A stretch of DNA of 29,256 nt, taken from the NCBI GenBank assembly GCA_910579425.1, contig CAJTVL010000049.1, positions 1 through 29,256 on the forward strand, given 5' to 3'. This document shows, in pieces, positions 23,501-29,256 of the stretch. The notes under the pieces are model-generated. The model was not told the DNA's origin. It worked only from the letters and a program-made list of their open reading frames with translations, and ran no database searches. Source of the DNA: an uncultured Lachnospiraceae bacterium (lineage in GTDB: Bacteria; Bacillota; Clostridia; Lachnospirales; Lachnospiraceae). The translations under genes were made by a program, and so were the position numbers. The first letter of the stretch is position 1. Each line of letters opens with the position of its first letter.

Positions 23501-24247
23501 GCGTATCTGATTCCTTACGGTTCCAGAATTAAAGTGATGGACGGGGCGCTGCTTGAAGCCGGCGATGAGCTGACAGAAGGGAGTGTTAACCCTCACGATC
23601 TGTTAAAGATCAAGGGAATCCGGGCGGTACAGGACTATATGCTGCGGGAGGTACAGAGAGTGTACCGTCTGCAGGGCGTGGATATCAGTGATAAGCATAT
23701 CGAGGTAATTGTGCGTCAGATGCTGAAAAAAGTAAGGATCGAGAATAACGGCGACACAGACTTTTTACCCGGCGCGCTGGTGGATGTGCTTGAGTATGAA
23801 GATATGAATGAGCAGTTGTATGCGGATGGCAAGGAGCCGGCAGAGGGCAAGCAGGTAATGCTGGGTATTACCAAGGCGGCTCTGGCTACCAATTCCTTCC
23901 TTTCGGCGGCGTCCTTCCAGGAGACTACTAAGGTTCTGACGGAAGCAGCCATCAAAGGAAAGGTAGATCCGCTGATCGGTCTGAAGGAGAATGTAATCAT
24001 AGGAAAGCTGATTCCTGCCGGTACAGGCATGAGGCGTTACCGCAACACCAGGCTTTCCACAGACAATGACCTGATGGACACGATTGATTTTGAGATGGAT
24101 GAAGAAGAGCCTGACAAGTTTATGGACGAGGACGCGGAAACCGTCCTGGATCTTGACGAGGCGGATGAAGCAGAGGAAACAGAGGAAGCAGATGAAATAA
24201 TGGAAGATGAGGAAGAGGTTCTGCAGGAAGCTGTTTTGAGCGAATAG
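20519..24247 (+). CDS. rpoC: DNA-directed RNA polymerase subunit beta', 1242 aa
   Basis: Catalytic subunit holding the active-site magnesium. The N-terminal zinc finger is [20 protein letters not shown]. Other blocks are [40 protein letters not shown] and the catalytic loop [14 protein letters not shown], with D456, D458 and D460. The bridge and trigger region shows [20 protein letters not shown] and [20 protein letters not shown]. The second zinc site is [13 protein letters not shown]. The C-terminal tail is very acidic ([20 protein letters not shown]). The start at 20519 ([20 protein letters not shown]) is chosen because an extension to 20459 would cross the hairpin at 20473-20493. It is followed by a terminator. 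Confidence 0.99.
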   Translation: [1242 protein letters not shown]

Positions 24248-24269
24248 GAAATGAATCTGATGTGAAATG

Positions 24270-24306
24270 ATTACAGCTTGGCTTTCGGGCCGGGCTGTAA
24301 TTTTTT
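24270..24306 (+). terminator. intrinsic terminator after rpoC
   Basis: ATTACAGC (24270-24277) pairs with GCTGTAAT (24294-24301), with further pairing inside, followed by a run of six T. It ends the rpoB-rpoC unit 23 bases after the rpoC stop. Confidence 0.88.
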
Positions 24307-24354
24307 ACTTCATTTTGCGGGATCAGGCGTCCGATAATTTTTCCAAGAAATGTA

Positions 24355-24383
24355 TTGACAGAAGAAAATCCAGCATTTATACT
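24355..24383 (+). promoter_or_regulatory. promoter of rpsL-rpsG-fusA
   Basis: TTGACA (24355-24360), 17 bases, TATACT (24378-24383): 11 of 12 consensus positions with ideal spacing, 116 bases before rpsL. This is one of the strongest vegetative promoters in the window. Confidence 0.92.
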
Positions 24384-24417
24384 ATGTTAGTGTGTGCATA
24401 ACCATGTGCGCATAGTG

Positions 24418-24465
24418 CCGGACTTAGAAGGCTGGTTCCTGTATTTGATGCGGGAAGCCGTCCGG
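24418..24465 (+). promoter_or_regulatory. structured 5' leader of rpsL
   Basis: CCGGAC (24418-24423) pairs with GTCCGG (24460-24465), and inside it GGCTGGTTCC (24430-24439) pairs imperfectly with GGGAAGCC (24452-24459). No T run follows. A stable hairpin in a ribosomal-protein leader suggests autoregulation or RNA stabilisation; the ligand, if any, is unknown. Confidence 0.5.
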
Positions 24466-24498
24466 TTTGAACATTTTATAAACAGGAGGTGAAACAGA

Positions 24499-24918
24499 AT
24501 GCCAACATTTAACCAGTTAGTCAGAAAAGGACGTCAGACATCAGTAAAGAAGTCAACGGCTCCCGCTCTCCAGAAAGGATGGAACTCCCTTCACAAGAAA
24601 GCAACCGATACTTCCGCTCCTCAGAAGAGAGGTGTTTGTACTGCTGTTAAGACCGCAACTCCCAAGAAGCCTAACTCAGCTCTGAGAAAAATTGCCAGAG
24701 TACGTCTTTCCAACGGAATCGAAGTGACAAGCTACATTCCCGGAGAAGGCCACAATCTGCAGGAGCACAGCGTTGTTCTGATCAGAGGCGGAAGAGTAAA
24801 AGACTTGCCTGGTACCAGGTATCATATCATCAGAGGTACGCTTGATACCGCAGGGGTTGCTAACAGAAGGCAGGCTCGTTCCAAATATGGCGCTAAGAGA
24901 CCGAAGGCAGCCAAATAG
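24499..24918 (+). CDS. rpsL: 30S ribosomal protein S12, 139 aa
   Basis: Decoding-centre protein of the small subunit. Signatures are MPTFNQLVRKGRQTSVKKST, CTAVKTATPKKPNSALRKIA, YIPGEGHNLQEHSVVLIRGG and RVKDLPGTRYHIIRGTLDTA. The lysines in TPKKPNS and GRVKDLPG, positions linked to streptomycin resistance when changed, are the sensitive-type residues. AGGAGGTG precedes the ATG at 24499. No L7Ae-type gene lies between rpoC and rpsL, unlike in Bacillus. Confidence 0.98.
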   Translation: MPTFNQLVRKGRQTSVKKSTAPALQKGWNSLHKKATDTSAPQKRGVCTAVKTATPKKPNSALRKIARVRLSNGIEVTSYIPGEGHNLQEHSVVLIRGGRVKDLPGTRYHIIRGTLDTAGVANRRQARSKYGAKRPKAAK

Positions 24919-25088
24919 TATTGCGCCGGGTAAATAAGCCTGGAGCAAACAGTTTGGAACAAATTGGACCCACAAGCGTAAGCTTATTCAGTGTTGGAAT
25001 TCTGTTACGATATAAATCAGTTTCGAATGATTATGTGTAAATAGATTTACCGCACGAGCACAATTTGTGAGTACCGATGATTTAATAT

Positions 25089-25139
25089 GCGCAGACATCT
25101 TATAGCCAGATGATTTGTTATCATTTGGCGTATTTGCGC
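25089..25139 (+). promoter_or_regulatory. two-part stem in the rpsL-rpsG gap, possible S7 site
   Basis: An inner 10-bp stem, GCCAGATGAT (25105-25114) with ATCATTTGGC (25120-25129), is enclosed by a short outer stem, GCGCA (25089-25093) with TGCGC (25135-25139). No T run follows. S7 is known in enteric bacteria to bind the rpsL-rpsG intercistronic RNA, so a comparable role is possible here. A TATAAT at 25154-25159 without a good -35 could be an extra start. The rest of the 279-bp gap (24919-25197) shows nothing else clear. Confidence 0.45.
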
Positions 25140-25197
25140 GAATTGCAAATTTGTATAATGAATTTGTGATTAGTCAATAATTAAGGAGGGAAGAACC

Positions 25198-25668
25198 GTG
25201 CCACGTAAAGGTCATATTCAGAAAAGAGATGTATTGGCAGATCCCTTATACAATAATAAAGTGGTTACCAAGCTGATCAATAACATTATGTTAGACGGTA
25301 AGAAGGGTGTAGCACAGAAGATTGTATACGGGGCGTTTGCCACAGTAGAAGAAAAATCAGGCAAGCCGGCTCTTGAGGTTTTTGAGACAGCTATGAACAA
25401 CCTTATGCCTGTCTTAGAGGTTAAGGCGAGACGTATCGGCGGTGCGACCTATCAGGTTCCTATTGAAGTAAGGCCTGACAGGCGTCAGGCGTTAGCGCTT
25501 CGCTGGCTCACCGCCTTCTCCCGCAAGAGAGGCGAGAAGACCATGAAGGACAGACTTGCAAACGAGATTCTTGACGCTGCAAACAACACAGGTGCAGCCG
25601 TGAAGAGAAAAGAAGATATGCATAAAATGGCAGAGGCCAACAGGGCGTTTTCACATTACCGTTTCTAA
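25198..25668 (+). CDS. rpsG: 30S ribosomal protein S7, 156 aa
   Basis: Primary assembly protein of the 30S head, binding 16S rRNA near the E site. It starts with GTG at 25198 (PRKGHIQKRDVLADPLYNNK) after AAGGAGGG. Conserved blocks are VTKLINNIMLDGKKGVAQKI, VKARRIGGATYQVPIEVRPD and RRQALALRWLTAFSRKRGEK, ending AEANRAFSHYRF. Length is the family standard. It lies 39 bases before fusA, in one operon with it. Confidence 0.98.
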   Translation: MPRKGHIQKRDVLADPLYNNKVVTKLINNIMLDGKKGVAQKIVYGAFATVEEKSGKPALEVFETAMNNLMPVLEVKARRIGGATYQVPIEVRPDRRQALALRWLTAFSRKRGEKTMKDRLANEILDAANNTGAAVKRKEDMHKMAEANRAFSHYRF

Positions 25669-25707
25669 TCGGCCTGCTGCATAGATTAATATAAGGAGGA
25701 AAAACCT

Positions 25708-27825
25708 TTGGCTGGAAGAGAATATCCACTGGAGAGAACCAGAAACATTGGTATTATGGCTCATATCGATGCAGGTAAGACCACTCTCACAGAGCGTATC
25801 TTATACTACACCGGTGTAAACTATAAGATTGGCGATACTCATGAAGGCACTGCTACCATGGACTGGATGGAGCAGGAGCAGGAAAGAGGTATTACCATTA
25901 CTTCAGCCGCTACGACATGCCACTGGACTTTGGAGGAGAACTGCAAGCCTAAGCCGGGTGCGCTTGAGCACCGTATCAATATTATTGACACGCCCGGACA
26001 CGTTGACTTCACTGTGGAAGTGGAGCGTTCCCTGCGTGTACTCGACGGCGCTGTAGGCGTGTTCTGTGCAAAGGGCGGCGTTGAACCTCAGTCAGAAAAC
26101 GTATGGCGTCAGGCTGACACCTATAACGTACCAAGAATGGCATTTATCAATAAGATGGACATCTTAGGCGCCGACTTCTATGGAGCGGTGGAGCAGATCA
26201 GAACCAGGCTTGGTAAAAACGCCATCATTCTCCAATTGCCGATCGGAAAAGAGGAGAATTTTAAAGGAATCATAGATTTATTGGAAATGCAGGCATATAT
26301 CTATAATGACGAAAAGGGAGATGACATCAGTATCACAGCGATCCCTGAAGACATGGCAGATGATGCCGAATTATACAGAACAGAGCTCATAGAAAAAGTC
26401 TGTGAGCTGGACGATGACCTGATGATGAAGTACCTGGAAGGGGAAGAGCCCACCGTGGAGGAATTAAAGGCTGCTTTGAGGAAGGGCACCTGCGAGTGTA
26501 CCGCGATTCCTGTTTGCTGCGGTTCCGCATACAGAAATAAGGGCGTGCAGAAGCTCCTGGATGCAATCCTTAACTATATGCCGGCTCCCACTGACATTCC
26601 TGCGATTAAGGGAACGGATCTGGATGGGAACGAGGTTGAGAGACATTCCTCAGACGATGAGCCTTTCTCAGCACTGGCATTTAAGATCATGGCCGATCCT
26701 TTCGTAGGAAAGCTGGCTTTCTTCCGTGTTTACTCCGGTACCATGAAATCCGGTTCCTATGTACTGAATGCTACCAAGGATAAAAAGGAGCGTGTGGGAC
26801 GTATCCTTCAGATGCATGCAAACAAGAGAGCAGAGCTGGACAGAGTATATTCCGGCGATATTGCCGCGGCAGTAGGTTTCAAGTTTACCACTACCGGCGA
26901 TACAATCTGTGATGATCAGCATCCGGTAATCCTGGAGTCCATGGAATTCCCTGAGCCGGTTATCGAGCTGGCAATCGAGCCCAAGACCAAAGCAGGGCAG
27001 GGAAAGATGGGCGAGGCTCTTGCAAAGCTGGCAGAGGAGGATCCTACTTTCCGCGCACACACCAATCAGGAAACAGGGCAGACCATCATTGCCGGCATGG
27101 GCGAGCTCCATCTGGAGATTATCGTGGACAGACTCCTGCGTGAGTTTAAGGTGGAGGCCAATGTAGGCGCACCTCAGGTTGCCTATAAGGAAACCTTTAC
27201 CAAGACAATTGAAGTGGATTCCAAGTACGCCAAGCAGTCCGGCGGACGCGGTCAGTACGGACACTGTAAGGTGCGGTTTGAGCCTATGGACGCCAATGGA
27301 GAAGAGCTGTTTAAGTTTGACTCCGAGGTTGTGGGCGGTGCAATTCCCAAGGAATATATTCCTGCTGTCGGCGAGGGTATTGAGGAAGCGTCCAAGTGCG
27401 GTATCCTGGGAGGATTCCCGGTACTGGGCGTTCATGCTACCGTATATGACGGCTCCTATCATGAGGTTGACTCTTCGGAGATGGCATTCCACATTGCAGG
27501 CTCCATGGCTTTCAAGGATGCCATGCAGAAAGCAAATCCTATTTTGATCGAGCCCATCATGAAGGTGGAAGTAACCATGCCCGAGGAATATATGGGAGAT
27601 GTAATCGGCGATATTAATTCCCGCAGAGGACGGATCGAGGGAATGGATGATATTGGCGGCGGCAAAATAGTGAGGGCTTATGTTCCCCTTGCAGAAATGT
27701 TTGGTTATTCCACAGACCTTCGTTCCAAGACACAGGGACGCGGAAATTATTCCATGTTCTTTGAGAAGTATGAACCCGTGCCCAAGAATGTACAGGAAAA
27801 GGTATTGGCTGCGAAGAGCAAATAA
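25708..27825 (+). CDS. fusA: elongation factor G, 705 aa
   Basis: Translational GTPase that drives tRNA-mRNA translocation and, with RRF, ribosome recycling. GTPase motifs are AHIDAGKTT (residues 18-26), GITITSAAT, DTPGHVDF and NKMD. Domain II has ALAFKIMADPFVGKLAFFRV, domain III MGELHLEIIVDRLLREF, domain IV GGRGQYGHCKVRFEPMDANG and GVHATVYDGSYHEVDSSEMA, and domain V IMKVEVTMPEEYMGDVIGDI then RRGRIEGM. The start is a TTG at 25708, preceded by AAGGAGG; no in-frame ATG lies nearby, and the protein begins AGREYPLERTRNIGIMAHID as expected. It is the third gene of the rpsL unit. Confidence 0.98.
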   Translation: MAGREYPLERTRNIGIMAHIDAGKTTLTERILYYTGVNYKIGDTHEGTATMDWMEQEQERGITITSAATTCHWTLEENCKPKPGALEHRINIIDTPGHVDFTVEVERSLRVLDGAVGVFCAKGGVEPQSENVWRQADTYNVPRMAFINKMDILGADFYGAVEQIRTRLGKNAIILQLPIGKEENFKGIIDLLEMQAYIYNDEKGDDISITAIPEDMADDAELYRTELIEKVCELDDDLMMKYLEGEEPTVEELKAALRKGTCECTAIPVCCGSAYRNKGVQKLLDAILNYMPAPTDIPAIKGTDLDGNEVERHSSDDEPFSALAFKIMADPFVGKLAFFRVYSGTMKSGSYVLNATKDKKERVGRILQMHANKRAELDRVYSGDIAAAVGFKFTTTGDTICDDQHPVILESMEFPEPVIELAIEPKTKAGQGKMGEALAKLAEEDPTFRAHTNQETGQTIIAGMGELHLEIIVDRLLREFKVEANVGAPQVAYKETFTKTIEVDSKYAKQSGGRGQYGHCKVRFEPMDANGEELFKFDSEVVGGAIPKEYIPAVGEGIEEASKCGILGGFPVLGVHATVYDGSYHEVDSSEMAFHIAGSMAFKDAMQKANPILIEPIMKVEVTMPEEYMGDVIGDINSRRGRIEGMDDIGGGKIVRAYVPLAEMFGYSTDLRSKTQGRGNYSMFFEKYEPVPKNVQEKVLAAKSK

Positions 27826-27867
27826 ACGGGTTTGTCGCTGAATAAAACAGGAAAGAGCAAATAATGC

Positions 27868-27896
27868 TTGAAAATATCAGTGATTTTTAATATAAT
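27868..27896 (+). promoter_or_regulatory. promoter of tuf
   Basis: TTGAAA (27868-27873), 17 bases, TATAAT (27891-27896): 11 of 12 consensus positions with ideal spacing, about 60 bases before tuf. It allows tuf to be transcribed independently of rpsL-rpsG-fusA; no terminator was seen between fusA and tuf, so read-through is also likely. Confidence 0.88.
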
Positions 27897-27956
27897 CAGA
27901 GATAGCCGATTATGTTAACGAAATTTTTCTTAATTATTTAAAGGAGGACTTTAGAA

Positions 27957-29144
27957 ATGGCTAAAGCGAAATTTGACAGAACCAAAACACATTGTAATAT
28001 TGGTACGATCGGTCACGTTGACCATGGTAAGACAACTCTGACAGCCGCTATCACCAAGGTGCTTGCTGAGAGAGTTGCCGGTAACACAGCTACTGACTTT
28101 GATAATATCGACAAGGCTCCCGAAGAGAGAGAAAGAGGTATTACAATTTCTACCGCTCACGTTGAATATACAACTGAGAACAGACATTATGCACACGTTG
28201 ACTGCCCGGGACATGCTGACTACGTTAAGAACATGATCACCGGTGCTGCTCAGATGGATGGCGCAATCCTGGTTGTTGCAGCTACTGACGGTGTTATGGC
28301 TCAGACCAAGGAGCACATCCTTCTCTCCCGTCAGGTAGGCGTTCCTTATATCGTTGTTTTCCTGAACAAGTGCGATATGGTAGACGACGAAGAGCTGATC
28401 GAGCTGGTTGAGATGGAAGTAACCGAGCAGCTTGAAGAGTACGGATTTACAGATTGCCCGATCATCAAGGGTTCCGCTTTGAAAGCTCTGGAAGATCCCA
28501 ACAGCGAGTGGGGCGACAAGATCATGGAGCTTATGAGCACCGTTGATTCTTATATTCCTGATCCCGAGAGAGAGACTGACAAGCCTTTCCTTATGCCTGT
28601 AGAGGACGTATTCACCATTACCGGACGTGGTACTGTTGCAACCGGTAGAGTAGAGCGCGGTACTCTTCACCTGAACGAGGAAGTTGAAATCGTTGGTATC
28701 AAGGAAGAGACACGTAAGACTGTTGTTACCGGTATCGAGATGTTCCGTAAGCTGCTTGACGAGGCTCAGGCTGGTGACAACATCGGCGCACTGCTTCGTG
28801 GTGTTCAGAGAACAGAAATCGAAAGAGGACAGGTTCTCTCCAAACCCGGTTCAGTTAAATGCCACAAGAAATTTACCGCTCAGGTATATGTTCTGACCAA
28901 GGATGAGGGCGGACGTCACACTCCTTTCTTCAACAACTACAGACCTCAGTTCTATTTCAGAACAACTGACGTTACTGGCGTATGTAACCTCCCTGCAGGT
29001 ACCGAAATGTGTATGCCTGGTGATAACGTAGAGATGACCATTGAGTTGATTCATCCTATTGCTATGGAGCAGGGTCTTACGTTTGCTATCCGTGAGGGTG
29101 GTCGTACTGTAGGTTCTGGAAGGGTTGCTACAATCATTGAGTAA
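27957..29144 (+). CDS. tuf: elongation factor Tu, 395 aa
   Basis: GTPase that delivers aminoacyl-tRNA to the ribosome. It begins AKAKFDRTKTHCNIGTIGHV, with the P-loop GHVDHGKT at residues 19-26. The other motifs are RGITISTAHVEY, DCPGHADYVKNMITGAAQMD, NKCD and GSALKAL. Domains II and III carry VFTITGRGTVATGRVERGTL, RHTPFFNNYRPQFYFRTTDV and FAIREGGRTVGSGRVATIIE. AAGGAGG precedes the ATG at 27957. Its codon use is strongly biased, as expected for a very abundant protein. Confidence 0.99.
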   Translation: MAKAKFDRTKTHCNIGTIGHVDHGKTTLTAAITKVLAERVAGNTATDFDNIDKAPEERERGITISTAHVEYTTENRHYAHVDCPGHADYVKNMITGAAQMDGAILVVAATDGVMAQTKEHILLSRQVGVPYIVVFLNKCDMVDDEELIELVEMEVTEQLEEYGFTDCPIIKGSALKALEDPNSEWGDKIMELMSTVDSYIPDPERETDKPFLMPVEDVFTITGRGTVATGRVERGTLHLNEEVEIVGIKEETRKTVVTGIEMFRKLLDEAQAGDNIGALLRGVQRTEIERGQVLSKPGSVKCHKKFTAQVYVLTKDEGGRHTPFFNNYRPQFYFRTTDVTGVCNLPAGTEMCMPGDNVEMTIELIHPIAMEQGLTFAIREGGRTVGSGRVATIIE

Positions 29145-29166
29145 TTGAAAATTCATTGAATTTATG

Positions 29167-29199
29167 GGACTTTCCGAGATTTCTCGGAGAGTCCTTTTT
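29167..29199 (+). terminator. intrinsic terminator after tuf
   Basis: GGACTTTCCGAG (29167-29178) pairs with CTCGGAGAGTCC (29183-29194) around a 4-base loop, followed by five T. Only one stem position is mismatched. It lies 22 bases after the tuf stop, immediately before the group II intron. Confidence 0.92.
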
Positions 29200-29202
29200 C
29201 GA

Positions 29203-29256
29203 GTGCGCCCAGTATGGGCGCAATCTAATCGGTGAAAGTCCGTAACACGCCCTGGT
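29203..29256 (+). mobile_element. 5' end of a group II intron (runs off the window)
   Basis: The sequence starts with the group II 5' consensus GTGCG. GCGCCC-AGTAT-GGGCGC forms the first hairpin of domain I, and GGTGAAAGTCC is the conserved stretch found near the start of many bacterial group II introns. It continues to the last base, so the reverse transcriptase/maturase and the 3' end are not visible. It lies 3 bases after the T run of the tuf terminator; insertion just after terminators is known for class C introns, but the class cannot be set from 54 bases. Confidence 0.8.

Noticed and set aside
1..29256. CRISPR array, toxin-antitoxin pair or defence system
   Set aside because: No regularly spaced repeats, cas-like proteins or defence domains were found. 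The two HTH genes lack toxin partners: the second is followed by glf.

Overview
The window looks like chromosomal DNA from a motile member of the Lachnospiraceae or a close relative in the Clostridia (Bacillota). Evidence: strong GGAGG-type ribosome binding sites, TTGACA/TATAAT promoters with 17-base spacers, a zinc-type L33, an L10 leader with an attenuator, an IS66-type transposase remnant of the kind common in gut Clostridia, and DUF4422-type glycan genes beside flagellins. The assignment rests on protein and motif recognition only; no database was searched.

Region 1 (about 1-11,000) is an accessory flagellar and surface-glycan locus. Two flagellin genes (114-1262 minus, 5154-6503 plus) flank a decayed block: the first 30 or so codons of a DUF4422-type gene, a heavily frameshifted IS66 transposase, an unidentified coding remnant, an intact two-domain DUF4422 protein, and a hexapeptide acyltransferase that has no clear start and seems to have lost its catalytic segment. 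Next come a small helical protein of unknown function, two small HTH regulators, UDP-galactopyranose mutase (glf) directly behind the second regulator, and a divergent FliD-like capping protein. One flagellin has a good sigma-D (FliA-type) promoter. Both flagellins carry unusual numbers of cysteines.

Region 2 (about 11,000-29,200) is the str/rif superoperon in several transcription units, each with its own vegetative promoter where one could be seen: rpmG-secE-nusG-rplK-rplA; rplJ-rplL; rpoB-rpoC; rpsL-rpsG-fusA; tuf. It encodes the core of translation and transcription: ribosomal stalk proteins L11, L1, L10 and L7/L12, S12 and S7, elongation factors G and Tu, RNA polymerase beta and beta', NusG and the SecE translocon subunit. 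A membrane-anchored CapA-family protein sits between rplA and rplJ, interrupting the usual order. Several autoregulatory RNA structures are visible: an L1-type rRNA mimic before rplK, an L10 leader whose 5' segment is exactly complementary to the attenuator, and structured RNA before rpsL and rpsG.

The last 54 bases, just after the tuf terminator, are the 5' end of a group II intron that continues beyond the window.

I found no CRISPR array, defence island, rRNA or tRNA. No convincing wholly new system is present. The most unusual items are the cysteine-rich flagellins with their eroded modification island, the two L1-like motifs in the rplK and rplA leaders, the CapA insertion, and the intron placed immediately after a terminator.
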